NCBI GenBank assembly: GCA_002494645.1
Contig: DACE01000033.1
Span: 140,563-204,562, forward strand
Source of the DNA: Euryarchaeota archaeon UBA256
Lineage (GTDB): Archaea; Thermoplasmatota; Poseidoniia; Poseidoniales; Poseidoniaceae
DNA length: 64,000 nucleotides
Direction: 5' to 3'
Positions 17,644-28,072 of the stretch are shown here, in pieces (positions within the stretch are counted from its first letter, which is position 1; each line of letters starts with the position of its first letter). A program made the translations under genes and the position numbers. Below the pieces are notes generated by a model. The model saw only the letters and a list, made by a program, of their open reading frames with translations. It searched no databases and was not told the DNA's origin.

Positions 17644-18690
17644 TTATGTTTTCACTGCATAATCAACGGAATGGAAGTTGAGGGACATCAAGACCTTCGA
17701 CGGATGAATTGTAACCGTAATGATGGGCGATTGACCATGGCCTCGCTCAAACATACCGGCAAGGATACCACATGTCAGTGCAGGGAGAGGAGAATGAACA
17801 GAAAACTCCGTGGCATCATCATCGTCCAAAAGACTGGATTTCATGCTCACATGACCCAACCCTCGTTGCGAAAGGTGAATATGGAATAATTCAGCCCAAT
17901 CTGAAGAATGTTGAACAAAAACTGGAGTTTCAGAATCCTGAAAGCCCTGCTTAGCAGCGTATGCTACCGACGCAAAGAGTTGGCATTCATTGGATGAGGT
18001 CCCCTCAACATGCCAATCCCTCAACCACGATGTTTGGCCGTAAAGCGGTCGGCCAATGAGGGCGTTGTACAACTGGTAAAACGCAGAGATATGAACGAAA
18101 AACGAACGTTGTTGGCCTCGGAAGAAACCATAACTACGAGCCTCTAACTCAAGATCAATTTCACCTTGAATCGTATCTGATTCACCATCAGCTCCCCATT
18201 GCAAATGAGGTGGTTTCTGAACCGATGCCATGGGTTCCGATTTCTGTTCGAAATCAAGGTCGACACGCTCTAGGGAGCGTTGTTGCCACCCCATGGTCCA
18301 CCGTTCTTGTGTCAGGTACTCCTTGTGGGCAAGTGCCACGCCAACCGACCAAGCATCATGGCAGGGCATCATGATGTGATTGTTTTGAAGTGAAAATATC
18401 CCCCATCCCATAGAAATACAGCGGGCATTGAGACGCACCTGGATTTTTTTGCCCCCAAAGAATCGAGGCCTACGGAACATGACATGATTGGAAAGAACTA
18501 ATTCTTCTGCATCCGTTCCTGCGTAAATCAATTTCCGTCCCATAGGGGATTCAAATAACGCGTCCAAATGAGTGCATAAAAGTTCAAATTCACGAACACC
18601 GAATAATGCAATTGGAGTGTCCGTGTTGTCGAAAAAATATCCATTTCTCCCAAAGATAAACCCTTGATGAAGTGGTAATTTTTGAGCCAT
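17644..18690 (-). CDS. Unrecognised cytoplasmic protein
   Basis: A 348-residue protein with no signal peptide, membrane helix or motif that I can assign. It is rich in aromatic residues and His, with a low-complexity acidic stretch SSLLDDDDATEF near 298-309. The early part (GFIFGRNGYFFDNTDTPIALFGVREFELLC) reads as a small alpha/beta domain. The ATG at 18690 lies 15 bases after the glyA stop, so it is probably translated from the glyA message. A role connected with one-carbon metabolism cannot be inferred from position alone. Confidence 0.7.
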   Translation of the reverse strand: MAQKLPLHQGFIFGRNGYFFDNTDTPIALFGVREFELLCTHLDALFESPMGRKLIYAGTDAEELVLSNHVMFRRPRFFGGKKIQVRLNARCISMGWGIFSLQNNHIMMPCHDAWSVGVALAHKEYLTQERWTMGWQQRSLERVDLDFEQKSEPMASVQKPPHLQWGADGESDTIQGEIDLELEARSYGFFRGQQRSFFVHISAFYQLYNALIGRPLYGQTSWLRDWHVEGTSSNECQLFASVAYAAKQGFQDSETPVFVQHSSDWAELFHIHLSQRGLGHVSMKSSLLDDDDATEFSVHSPLPALTCGILAGMFERGHGQSPIITVTIHPSKVLMSLNFHSVDYAVKT

Positions 18691-18705
18691 GGAATGACAC
18701 CACCA

Positions 18706-20019
18706 TCAAACAGGATATCCCGAACGTCCTTCATCATTGAAACAATAACCGATGGTTTGGCGCTGAGATTTGAGTGCATGAACATCTTTTTTGACGGATT
18801 TGGGGTCTTCTCCCTTCAGCAAAACACGCGCATATAATGACGCTACCATCTCCATATCTGACGTTGTAAAACCAACCCGTGTGAGTTCTTGAACGCCCAA
18901 GCGCAATCCAGAAGGTGTCATGGCTTTGGTATCGCCCGGCAACATGTTCATGTTGGTGATAATCCCTGCCTCTTCCAAAAGTTGTGCCGCTTTCGCACCA
19001 GCGCCTGAGTCTGTTTCACCATGGCGAGTCAGAACTTGATGTGAAGCTGTGTAACCACGACTTTCGGCAAGGACATCAAAGCCTTCACCCGCAAGTGCTT
19101 GTGCAAAGGCTTGTGCATTTGCAACTGTGTCGATAGCATAATCTCGCCCAAATTCTTGAAACTCTGTAAGTGCCATCACTTTCCCTGCAACATGATGAAG
19201 GTGATAGGATGAGCATACGCCAGGAAACATGGCATTGTTGAGGCGCTTATGCATCGATTCATCGGTCGATGAAGAGAGAAGGAATCCACCCTGGGGCCCG
19301 GGAAATGTTTTGTGACTTGAACCCGTCATGAGGTCCGCACCTTCTCGCAGTGGATCCTGAAATTGCCCGCCAGCAATAAGACCCAAAACGTGAGCGCCGT
19401 CATACATGACAGTAGCACCCACTTCGTGAGCAGCATCTGCCATTTCCCGAAGGGGGGTTGGGAAGAGAAAAACTGACTGCCCAAACAGTGCAACTTTCGG
19501 CTGAACTTCACGTATCACCTTGCAAGCAGCATCAATGTCGGGCTCCATTCGCTCTTCATTCCAAGGATAGGTCGTGAGATTAAGATCCCGCAATCCCACT
19601 GCTCCCATTCGGGCGTGGGAAATATGACCCCCATCGGCTGTTGAGACTGCTGTGATGCGGTCTCCTGGACGAGCGAGAGCTTTGAGTGCTCCGATGTTGC
19701 TCACCGTACCTGAAATCGATTGGATGTTGGCGAATGAACAATTAAAAACGCGTTGAGCGAGTTCAATTCCAAGTGCCTCAATGGTGTCGAAATCATCGCA
19801 TCCTTGGTAGTAGCGTTTTCCAGGCAAGCCTTCTGCATAGCGCCCGTGTAAATCACTACCAACAATGTCTCGGACAAGGGGAGAGATGATGTTTTCAGAG
19901 GCGATCATGCCGAGGCCGTTTCTATAATGCTGTCCGCTGGATTGAACTGCATTGAGAACAGTTGTAGCATGTTCACGATTCGTTGTCCCAGATGAAACTC
20001 CTAAATCTGTCTCGCTCAT
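18706..20019 (-). CDS. glyA: Serine hydroxymethyltransferase
   Basis: A 437-residue PLP enzyme interconverting serine and glycine with transfer of a one-carbon unit to a folate or pterin. Visible landmarks are MIASENIISPLVR near 38-50, the substrate segment GLPGKRYYQGCDDFD, the PLP aspartate in MYDGAHVLGL, and the Schiff-base Lys237 in TGSSHKTFPGPQGG. Length agrees with archaeal and bacterial forms. It sits 48 bases downstream of the large membrane protein gene and 15 bases upstream of an unknown gene on the same strand. Whether it uses tetrahydrofolate or a methanopterin-type carrier cannot be told from sequence alone. Confidence 0.95.
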   Translation of the reverse strand: MSETDLGVSSGTTNREHATTVLNAVQSSGQHYRNGLGMIASENIISPLVRDIVGSDLHGRYAEGLPGKRYYQGCDDFDTIEALGIELAQRVFNCSFANIQSISGTVSNIGALKALARPGDRITAVSTADGGHISHARMGAVGLRDLNLTTYPWNEERMEPDIDAACKVIREVQPKVALFGQSVFLFPTPLREMADAAHEVGATVMYDGAHVLGLIAGGQFQDPLREGADLMTGSSHKTFPGPQGGFLLSSSTDESMHKRLNNAMFPGVCSSYHLHHVAGKVMALTEFQEFGRDYAIDTVANAQAFAQALAGEGFDVLAESRGYTASHQVLTRHGETDSGAGAKAAQLLEEAGIITNMNMLPGDTKAMTPSGLRLGVQELTRVGFTTSDMEMVASLYARVLLKGEDPKSVKKDVHALKSQRQTIGYCFNDEGRSGYPV

Positions 20020-20067
20020 GTTAGGATACTGTGCAAATCAGTCTTTGAACTGATTGACTGTGGATTC

Positions 20068-23000
20068 TCAACGGGTGCTGGGACGGGACGAGGTATTGCT
20101 AGACCGCTCGCTTCGTATTGTATTACGTGGAATGAAACGCTCTTGGTCAGCATGTTCCTCGCCCTTTGCCGCTGCATTGAGAGATTTAGGGTCCTTCTTT
20201 CGGATATAGTTGGTACGACCACGATAGGCCACTGGTCCAATAACCCGTTCGAGATGAGGACCTTCTTCGTCATGTTCTCTTGGCCGCTTGAGCCACCACG
20301 CCTTACCGAGGGGTTGAACGCGAGGAGGGCGTGCTTTTCGAATACTGATTGCACGACGACGCAACCGAGCCTTGACCTTTTTCTCAGACTCTTTTGGGAG
20401 CCGTTCATACATCCATGCCGGCATACCGATATCCAATACCACGCCGTTGACAGTCACCAATATCCCTGAGAGAAGCAGATGCGTACCAATGGGAATATTT
20501 TCCATTGTTGGTTGCGCCTTAAACCGCTTCATCCTCTTTGCGTACTTGAGCATGCCACGCTGGTCACGATGTTTGATGAGCATCTCTTGCTGTTTGTTGA
20601 ATCGGCGGTAACTGAAATGCAATGTCATCAGAACACCCAAGAGAGTCATCCCTTCAGTTTGTCCAACTTCTTGGTAGGTCAAAATACTGAGAACAATCCA
20701 CATAGGTATCAGCACGAAGTAGGTGAAAATCACCGACAAAATACCTTGCGAAAAACGAGGTGGCATGGCGGTTCGAGCGGCTTCATGTGCAGCGATCATA
20801 ACGTTCGCATTCAATGCCTCGTCAATACCACCTTTTTGTTTGAGAGCTGCATATGCATTAACAGGAGCAGCATCCAACCATTTCTTCGCCTCTTTGTCGT
20901 TATCCAATATGAGAGATACTTCGAGGTTTTCCCGGCCCTTCTTCCCGTAACCAAAGATCACAGCGACTGCCATTACTCGGGGGTCTTTGCTATCGCTCTT
21001 AATCAACTCATCCAGGATGCTTTTCGCATCGTGCCATTGACCAGTATCAAGTAAACACAAGGCAACAGCAATGCGCGGTCGGACACCTGTTGGATCCTTC
21101 CGAACCAATGAAATCGCCAAGTCCAATGCTTCATCGTAGCGACGTTGTGCTCGAAGAAGAGCGACCATTGATAATTGACCAATCAGAGATATCCGATCGT
21201 TTTGAACCATCATGTCGCTGGGTTGGGGTTTCCAATACCCGAGCATTCCTTGGAGCATTTGTATGTGATCAATCGCCGAATTATTTTCCCAATCCCACAA
21301 ATCATCTTCGGTGACCCTCCCGTGCCATGGATCCATCCACTCACAAATGAATGAGAGAATTTCTGGTTCATCATATCCCTCTGGCTGCTGAAGTCCATGG
21401 AGGGCTTCTCGTGCAGCATCTAAGCGACGCAACGCCATGTATCCAGTAGCGATGATCATGCGAGCTTCGTCATCGTCGCCACCTGCTTGGGCGAGAAGTT
21501 TACGGCTTTCTTCAATGGCTTCTGGCCACAACCCTCGTAGTGCTTTTTCCCACATTGAGGCACGTGACTGTTCTTGGCGAATAAGGGCTTGGTCACCCGG
21601 GAAATCATGGGTTTGAACCTTGATGAGTAAATCAATATCTTCGTTGAATGCTGCCGTTTCAACAAGATTCTGTAGACGGTCACCACCCTGCAACTTAACA
21701 GCACCTTCCCTCCGCTCGTCAGGATTCAAATCGAATCGCAAACGAGTCAATGACGAAAACCGTGCCATTGAGAGCAACCATGTCAGCATAAAAACAGCCT
21801 GACCGACTGCAATAAACATCCACACTGTGAGAAGGCGATAGTATTCTGAGAATCCATTACTCTCAAGCCAATCAGTAAGCGGCATGAGGTCTCCAAATTC
21901 TTTGTAACATACCAGAATCAAGAGAAGTACGGTGTATCCTGAGAAGCCTGCAAAAGCAAAGGTCAATTGTCGTGCTTGTGCTGCTTTTTCAGTCCTTATC
22001 TCACGCGGAGTATCTAGGGTCACGCCGAAGAGTCCACCAAAGGTTTGTCCCCCAAGAATTAAGTTACGAGTTAATTCAAAAATAAACGCTAAACCGACGA
22101 TGGCAATGTTGAGTGTAAGATAAAGTGAGAGAAATTGTGGCGCTGATTTGATGAATTCCCAATGGAATAAAATTTCAGAGATCATATCAATTCGGATGAA
22201 TATCGAATATCCAATAATACCACCGTAATTGAGTATATCTTCCCCATTGGCTGGGTTTTCAAGCATCACATACAACACGGTCAAAATACCGTTCAGCGCG
22301 GTAATTGGCATGGTGAACAGAAAGAGCACCAAAATGAAAGAAAAGAGGCGACCAATGAATCCGTTCTTCTCGGGGTCAATCGGGTTGGCACGCCCACGAG
22401 TTGTTCGCCATTTGTTGATGAGCAACATGTTCCACGAGGCACCCATGATGCGCCCATATGCAAAAATAGTTGGCGCCATGAAGGTAAGCATTGCGAATGC
22501 CAACCACGTTGGCGTCACTTCCCCTTTGAGACTGATGCCGTAGACCACTACAATGAGCGTGATGATGACCAAGATTGCGAGGGTTGAGATGCGACGAATG
22601 ACATCAGCACTCACGGATGAACGGATTTCACGGGAACGACGACCAACAAGTTGCCCATTGAGTGTTTCCCAAGGCGAAATTAGAACGGGTATGAGGATGA
22701 ATGTAGCGATGATGTAGAGATTGATTTGAGAAAAGGTACCTGCGTCAAAGAGCAACTCCATGATCAAAACCAAGACGCCAGTGAGGCCCATCATGTAGAG
22801 GAGAACCCCGTAACCAACGGTGCCTTGTTTCAATAACTTTCGAGCGTCACGCAGCGTCCGAGTGATACGATGAACCTCATACAAATCATCGTCAATCTCG
22901 AATGCAACTTGCAAATTTTTGAGTTGTTGAGGTATGAACCAGCGTCGTACAAAATACGCGATCACTAAGGCCAAAAGAAGAGGGGTCATCAAGGCCAAAG

Positions 23001-23106
23001 AAAACGAACTGGACGCAGAGATGGTAGCAGCAGATGCGTTAGGAAGGGTGACAACCAAAGCGAGGAACCCCAAAAGGAGTGCGCCCCCACGAGACTTCGC
23101 CCCCAT
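20068..23106 (-). CDS. Large polytopic membrane protein with soluble helical-repeat domain
   Basis: A 1,012-residue protein that I do not recognise. A signal-like N-terminus (LLLGFLALVVTLPNASAA) is followed by roughly ten membrane helices up to about residue 480. Residues 490-770 form a soluble, helix-rich domain with TPR-like phrases (EALDLAISLVRKDPTGVRP, ALCLLDTGQWHDAKSILDEL). Two or three more helices lie at about 800-920, and the last 90 residues are very basic. The soluble domain and tail probably sit in the cytoplasm. It lies between an aminotransferase gene (38 bases upstream) and glyA. The layout suggests a scaffold or assembly factor for envelope biogenesis, but this is a guess. Confidence 0.8.
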   Translation of the reverse strand: MGAKSRGGALLLGFLALVVTLPNASAATISASSSFSLALMTPLLLALVIAYFVRRWFIPQQLKNLQVAFEIDDDLYEVHRITRTLRDARKLLKQGTVGYGVLLYMMGLTGVLVLIMELLFDAGTFSQINLYIIATFILIPVLISPWETLNGQLVGRRSREIRSSVSADVIRRISTLAILVIITLIVVVYGISLKGEVTPTWLAFAMLTFMAPTIFAYGRIMGASWNMLLINKWRTTRGRANPIDPEKNGFIGRLFSFILVLFLFTMPITALNGILTVLYVMLENPANGEDILNYGGIIGYSIFIRIDMISEILFHWEFIKSAPQFLSLYLTLNIAIVGLAFIFELTRNLILGGQTFGGLFGVTLDTPREIRTEKAAQARQLTFAFAGFSGYTVLLLILVCYKEFGDLMPLTDWLESNGFSEYYRLLTVWMFIAVGQAVFMLTWLLSMARFSSLTRLRFDLNPDERREGAVKLQGGDRLQNLVETAAFNEDIDLLIKVQTHDFPGDQALIRQEQSRASMWEKALRGLWPEAIEESRKLLAQAGGDDDEARMIIATGYMALRRLDAAREALHGLQQPEGYDEPEILSFICEWMDPWHGRVTEDDLWDWENNSAIDHIQMLQGMLGYWKPQPSDMMVQNDRISLIGQLSMVALLRAQRRYDEALDLAISLVRKDPTGVRPRIAVALCLLDTGQWHDAKSILDELIKSDSKDPRVMAVAVIFGYGKKGRENLEVSLILDNDKEAKKWLDAAPVNAYAALKQKGGIDEALNANVMIAAHEAARTAMPPRFSQGILSVIFTYFVLIPMWIVLSILTYQEVGQTEGMTLLGVLMTLHFSYRRFNKQQEMLIKHRDQRGMLKYAKRMKRFKAQPTMENIPIGTHLLLSGILVTVNGVVLDIGMPAWMYERLPKESEKKVKARLRRRAISIRKARPPRVQPLGKAWWLKRPREHDEEGPHLERVIGPVAYRGRTNYIRKKDPKSLNAAAKGEEHADQERFIPRNTIRSERSSNTSSRPSTR

Positions 23107-23144
23107 GTTTCTTCCTCAATGCTTACGCTTCATGAATCCTCCTC

Positions 23145-24356
23145 CTACGGTCTGTGTCGTTGGAGGAATCGTTCAATTCTGTCAAAGACCTCGCAAAGAA
23201 CGTCCAAATTAGCAAGGTAAACCAATCGAACATGGCCTTTTCCAAGTTCGGGTGAAAATCCACTCCCGTGTACCAAGAGGACATGTTCCTCGTGTAAGAG
23301 GTCCAGGACAAATTGTTTGTCATTTGCCATCCACTGTTCATCAGTCAACCGAATGAACATGTAAAATGCACCTCCTGGATGCTCAACATCAAGGCCTTCA
23401 ATCGATGCAATTCGCTCAATACAGTAATCCCGTTGCTGCATGACTCTCGTTGAGTATTCGTCCATCCAAGAACGTTCACCCGTTAAACCTGCAAGATACC
23501 CAAGTTGAGCAGGGGTCGAGGCACACAGTCGTGAACGTAGAAGACGTTCCAGACCGTCTCGCACCAAGGACAAGCGCCCCAAAGGGTCGTGGAGTGCCAT
23601 GTACCCTATTCTCCATCCGGGGGCGTAGTAAACCTTCGAGACACCGTTGAGAGCGACTACTGGGACAGTATCACTGCGACTTGCAACAGAAACATGTTGT
23701 CCTGTGAAGTCGAGACCGTCGTAAATTTCATCGGCTACGAGGATACAATTTGGATATCGTTGAGCAATGGCTAATAATTTGTCAACATCATCTGCACCGC
23801 ATACCGTTCCGCATGGGTTATTGGGGTTGATGAGAACAAGCAGTCTCACTCGGTCATTCATTTTGGATTCAATGTCATCAAAATCTAGATGCCAGCCTTC
23901 CGTGCTCTTCAGAGCATATTCCACCGTTTCCGCACCGTACATTTGCGGATATGCCATGTAGGGAGGATAGTGCGGCCCCGGGGCAAGAACTTGGGTGCCT
24001 TCTTCGAGTACAGCTGCAAAGAGAAGTTGCAATGCCTCAGTGACACCATGGCACACGTAAACATCATCTGGGGTTGCAGGCCATCCCTTACGTTGTTCGT
24101 CTTCTGCAATCGCCTGACGCAGTTCCGGCAATCCATACGAAGGAGAATATCCGTTCCTGCCATCCTTCAATGCTTGAGCGTAAGCATCGACCATATGAGT
24201 TGGAGTGGGAAGCCCAGGATATGCAAGAGGGTCGCCAATATTGAGTTTGAGAATTTCATGACCCTGACGTTCAAGTTCAGTAGCAGGAACCACAACATCA
24301 CGGATTGCATATTCAATACTCGATGCCCTTGAGGATACTGGTATCATGTTGCTCAT
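23145..24356 (-). CDS. Class I aminotransferase, alanine-type
   Basis: A 403-residue PLP-dependent aminotransferase of fold type I. Landmarks are NIGDPLAYPG at 39-48, the PLP-binding GVTEAL, LLVLINPNNPCGTV around 172-185, the PLP aspartate in ILVADEIYDGL, the Schiff-base Lys241 in NGVSKVYYAPGWRIGYM and the C-terminal GKGHVRLVYL with the carboxylate-binding Arg. It resembles the AlaA/AlaT group that makes alanine from pyruvate and glutamate, but aspartate or other substrates are possible. It follows the EVE gene by 14 bases and precedes the large membrane protein by 38, within a long same-strand run. Confidence 0.88.
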   Translation of the reverse strand: MSNMIPVSSRASSIEYAIRDVVVPATELERQGHEILKLNIGDPLAYPGLPTPTHMVDAYAQALKDGRNGYSPSYGLPELRQAIAEDEQRKGWPATPDDVYVCHGVTEALQLLFAAVLEEGTQVLAPGPHYPPYMAYPQMYGAETVEYALKSTEGWHLDFDDIESKMNDRVRLLVLINPNNPCGTVCGADDVDKLLAIAQRYPNCILVADEIYDGLDFTGQHVSVASRSDTVPVVALNGVSKVYYAPGWRIGYMALHDPLGRLSLVRDGLERLLRSRLCASTPAQLGYLAGLTGERSWMDEYSTRVMQQRDYCIERIASIEGLDVEHPGGAFYMFIRLTDEQWMANDKQFVLDLLHEEHVLLVHGSGFSPELGKGHVRLVYLANLDVLCEVFDRIERFLQRHRP

Positions 24357-24370
24357 TATTGTCCACGTCC

Positions 24371-24844
24371 TTAAGTCAGGGAAGTTCGCTTTTCTCCAGC
24401 CATGTTGAGGACTTCATCAAAATGTTCCGCAGAAACGGGTTGAACTGAGAGACGTTGGCCACGTTGTAAAAGAGGCATTCCCTCAAGAGAGGGGTTTTCC
24501 TTCATTTCGTGCAAAGAAACTGGTTCGAGTTCGAGTAACGGTTCAAGGTCGACCATGAACCATCGAGGATTTTCTGGCGATGATTTTTCATCGAAATACT
24601 TGCTCTTGGTATCCCACGATGTGAAGTCTGGATAGCCTTCGTTCAAAATTCGAGCGACACCAGCAACATGCGGAGGTTTCGTATTTGAGTGATAAAAGAG
24701 GACCAGATCCCCTTTTTTCATGGCATCCCGCATCATATTCCTCGCTTGGTAATTGCGGACACCATCCCAATGCGTTTGGCCGTCTTGAACGAGCTGAGTG
24801 AAGGGGTAGACATCAGGTTCTGACTTCATGAGCCAATGGTTCAT
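24371..24844 (-). CDS. EVE-domain protein
   Basis: A 157-residue single-domain protein. It begins MNHWLMKSEPDVYPFTQL and continues with WDGVRNYQARNMMRDAMKKGD, LVLFYHSNTKPPHVAGVARI and RWFMVDLEP, all hallmarks of the EVE domain, a PUA-related fold. EVE proteins bind modified bases or RNA and include the thymocyte nuclear protein 1 family. The ATG at 24844 is chosen because the match begins there; the frame remains open further upstream but that part is not domain-like. It lies between the RND transporter (37 bases) and the aminotransferase (14 bases). The ligand in this organism is unknown. Confidence 0.9.
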   Translation of the reverse strand: MNHWLMKSEPDVYPFTQLVQDGQTHWDGVRNYQARNMMRDAMKKGDLVLFYHSNTKPPHVAGVARILNEGYPDFTSWDTKSKYFDEKSSPENPRWFMVDLEPLLELEPVSLHEMKENPSLEGMPLLQRGQRLSVQPVSAEHFDEVLNMAGEKRTSLT

Positions 24845-24881
24845 GATTCTCCGTAGTGGCGGGGGTCTATGGATTGCTCGC

Positions 24882-27800
24882 TTACCAAGCATCAACGACA
24901 TTGTCCACCAGAGCAGCATCCATGACGTCCTCTGTGCTGTTGACATGGCGAACGAGACCGAGTTTTTTGGCCATTGAGTTTGAACCACTCACCGCTCCAA
25001 TCCCCATCTTTTCTAAGGTAACAAAGATCGCTGGAAGCAGCACAAGAGCACTGGCCGCCGCTACCCACAAGAGAATAAGAATCACCGTGATAAAGGGCTG
25101 AATTTCAGGGATGGGGATGTTGTACGCAGTGAACATCCCCAAAGATGTGACGACTGCTGCTTCGAAGAGCGACATTCCAGTCCCCACTGCTGCACTTCGT
25201 ATTGCGTCAATACCTCCACCGAGTTCGCGAATACGATTGGCGATGTGAATCGAAAAGTCAACACCAACTCCGACAAGAATCGAACCGATCATGACCGTAA
25301 CAAGCGAAAGTGGAACGTCCATTCTCCACATCACCAACCATTGAAGTGCGACCGTTGCAATGACCGGAGATGTCGTCCATATCGAATAGCGAATGTCCCG
25401 GAAGACCACTGCCAAGGTAATGAGTGTGAGAATGATCGCAAAACCAAGAGAAGTCCATTGCGAGCCAACAATCAATTCATTCACCTCAATAGCCGTTGCA
25501 GCCACTCCAGTGAGGTCTTCGGCAGTTTCACCGTGTAGGCCTTGGAAAGTGGATGTTCGTTCATTGACTAAATCGACACTTTTCGACGTGTCTGCTACGG
25601 GTATGAAGGGCATATCAACATAGATGAGGGAACGACCATAATCTTCGCTGATGAAAATTTCACGAGTCTCTTTGGTGAGTGATGCATAAAATACATCCAA
25701 GAGAAAGATCTCACTTTGTTGAGAGCCTGGTAGACCAAAATCTCCGGGACGAGTCAAGAGATCCCAAAAGGAGCCGTCGATGGATTGGCTTTGATTCAGC
25801 AAAACCTCAGCCGTGGTCTTCACATCTTCACACTGCTCTGAGCCCGCACAAGGAACTTGTTGAATGAACTCATTGAATTGCTCACCCGACACAGTCACCT
25901 GAATACCGGATGATTTCATCAAAAACACAACTGAAACAGCCGTTGTATTCTCAATATTATTGAGAGAAGCTTCCAGCGTATTGATCTGTGTCAGCAGTTC
26001 AACAGGGTCATCATTCGTATTGTCGTTGTCATTGCTGTCCCCACTCACGTTGGCGTTGACAAGAACCATTCCAACTTGACCAGCCTCGAATTCTTGACTG
26101 TACTGTTTCATTTTCACGACCGATGATTCACCTTCGGGAGCCATACCGAGAAGGTCGATGTTTTCCTCAACGTTAGCCCGACCAACCGTAGCAGAAACAA
26201 GAATGAGAAACAGGAATACTCCAATGACGGCTTTGTTGTAACGCACGGGAACCTCAACAAGAACATCAAAGGCCTTGAGAGGCGGGTGCTTGGGCTTTTT
26301 GAGGTCCAGAATGAGTGTTAAATTTGGGACCATAAACATCGTGAGAATGTAAACGACGACAATGCCTCCAGAGAGTGCGATACCAACGGTTTGAATGGGC
26401 GCCATTGGTGTGAAGACCAGCGATATGAATCCAATCACAGTGGTAACGGCCGAAAGAAAAACTGCACGCCCAGTTGATGAGAGTGACGCTCGCATTTTCT
26501 CATCACGAGTTCCCTCCTCCTCAGCATAGCGATTGGTAATATGTAATCCATACGACACCCCCAACGCGAGTAAAATCGGGCCAACGATGATGACGGTCAT
26601 CGTTACTTCATAATTCGTCGCCCCCAGTATGCCAAGCGTCCAAAAGACTGCACATAACGTCGGTAGGCCTGCGATCACCAACACCTTGAACCCTTGAAGG
26701 GGGCGCATACCTGTCAAGCCAGTTTGGAGTAAGTCAGAGTGGAATACAAATAAACCGATGGCCACCAAGAGAACAGCCATAGGAAAGATTTCCCAAAAGA
26801 GTCGGAATGAAAATTCTGTGACAGCATTGGTGATTGGGACTGGACCAGTGAGCACCATGGATAAGCCAAGATCTTCCCAATCGCAAACTCGATTGTCCGC
26901 CGGCTGTCCATTTTCAGTAAATTCACACGGTCGCTCCATTTTTGAGATAACGTCCAACATTTCTTGGGTGTCTGCAATGATGTCCTTTGCGGGCCTTGAC
27001 TCTGTAACTGCAATCGCCATGATGGCTCGGTCGAGCAGGCCATCTGGGCCTCCGTCTTCTCCACCTTCAATATCTCGTGCTAATTTGTCCAAACCAGACG
27101 ATGGCGAACCGTCCTCCTCGTACATCTCACCGATGACGAGGTCGATTGTTGTTTGACTTGGAATTTCATATGAGCCGCCTAATTCCTCATCAGTAATTGC
27201 AAATGCGTCGTTCACCTCTTCTGCAAGGTTACGGGAAGCGCAATCATCGTTGGGGTTCGCGCACCCGAGTTCTCCAATCTCAGTAACGATGGCTTCACGG
27301 ATTCGTGGGGCACTTGAATTCACTTCCTTGAGCACTGTAGAGAGGGACAAGATGTAAATGACGTCGTCGGAGTCATCTGAAAGATAAGGGTTGAGGATGT
27401 TTTCAACGTAACTGATTTCCTGCAGAATACGTTGCTGAGTGATGTTCTGATTTGAAGATTCAATATAGACAACCATGACATTTGTTGACCAGTCTTCCTC
27501 TACTTTGCTGATGAGTTCAGCCACTTGGCTGCCATCGGGCAAATAGACTTCCATATCTCCGTTCACGTTCAGTGCAGGATTGTCGGGGTCATTGTCAAAC
27601 TGAGTGTCATCGAGGAAGCCGGATTGTGTCACGAAATACACGGTAAGGAGTAAAAATACGAGAATTGTTGGAATCGGAAATTTGGTAATGGCGCCGGTTG
27701 CACCTGTCTTTTGCCACTCACGTTTCATTCGTTTTGGGGCATCGAGAACCGCATCAATTGCACGCTTTGAGTCAAGTGTATTGATCTGCCCAGCGAGTTG

Positions 27801-27905
27801 CTCACGTACGTGGCGAGAGGACTTGGCAATGGCATCAATGCGCTTGTTTCCTACCGATTCAACGGGTCCTGATTCTGATGATGAGGTTTCGTCTTGCGTT
27901 GACAC
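24882..27905 (-). CDS. RND-superfamily (MMPL/SSD-type) membrane transporter
   Basis: A 1,007-residue protein in the two-fold layout of RND proteins. There is a basic cytoplasmic N-terminus of about 80 residues, a first helix (IPTILVFLLLTVYFV), a large external loop to about 370, five or six helices to about 540, then a second helix near 560, a second external loop and a final helix bundle. Sequences such as GVSYGLHITNRYAEEE and GVGVDFSIHIANRIRE are the charged intramembrane segments of MMPL/SSD relatives. These use ion gradients to move lipids or hydrophobic molecules; the cargo is unknown. The start is GTG 27905 behind GAGGTGATGAA. Confidence 0.88.
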   Translation of the reverse strand: MSTQDETSSSESGPVESVGNKRIDAIAKSSRHVREQLAGQINTLDSKRAIDAVLDAPKRMKREWQKTGATGAITKFPIPTILVFLLLTVYFVTQSGFLDDTQFDNDPDNPALNVNGDMEVYLPDGSQVAELISKVEEDWSTNVMVVYIESSNQNITQQRILQEISYVENILNPYLSDDSDDVIYILSLSTVLKEVNSSAPRIREAIVTEIGELGCANPNDDCASRNLAEEVNDAFAITDEELGGSYEIPSQTTIDLVIGEMYEEDGSPSSGLDKLARDIEGGEDGGPDGLLDRAIMAIAVTESRPAKDIIADTQEMLDVISKMERPCEFTENGQPADNRVCDWEDLGLSMVLTGPVPITNAVTEFSFRLFWEIFPMAVLLVAIGLFVFHSDLLQTGLTGMRPLQGFKVLVIAGLPTLCAVFWTLGILGATNYEVTMTVIIVGPILLALGVSYGLHITNRYAEEEGTRDEKMRASLSSTGRAVFLSAVTTVIGFISLVFTPMAPIQTVGIALSGGIVVVYILTMFMVPNLTLILDLKKPKHPPLKAFDVLVEVPVRYNKAVIGVFLFLILVSATVGRANVEENIDLLGMAPEGESSVVKMKQYSQEFEAGQVGMVLVNANVSGDSNDNDNTNDDPVELLTQINTLEASLNNIENTTAVSVVFLMKSSGIQVTVSGEQFNEFIQQVPCAGSEQCEDVKTTAEVLLNQSQSIDGSFWDLLTRPGDFGLPGSQQSEIFLLDVFYASLTKETREIFISEDYGRSLIYVDMPFIPVADTSKSVDLVNERTSTFQGLHGETAEDLTGVAATAIEVNELIVGSQWTSLGFAIILTLITLAVVFRDIRYSIWTTSPVIATVALQWLVMWRMDVPLSLVTVMIGSILVGVGVDFSIHIANRIRELGGGIDAIRSAAVGTGMSLFEAAVVTSLGMFTAYNIPIPEIQPFITVILILLWVAAASALVLLPAIFVTLEKMGIGAVSGSNSMAKKLGLVRHVNSTEDVMDAALVDNVVDAW

Positions 27906-28072
27906 TTCATCACCTCAACTCATGGGAGGCGGGCCTCATTCAAAGCCTTACCCACACGATGCATATTGTTCGGGTCTGATTTGACCGTTTCAAAGGCGAG
28001 GGGTTGAAATGGTAACCCACTTCCCGTCAACTGGACCCACCTCAATGACCGAGGCGGGGCCAGGTGAGGCAC

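Noticed and set aside
24845..24988. Extended N-terminus for the EVE protein
   Set aside because: Trp/Met-rich extension overlaps the 3' end of the RND gene and is not part of the EVE domain, which starts at MNHWLMKSEPD.
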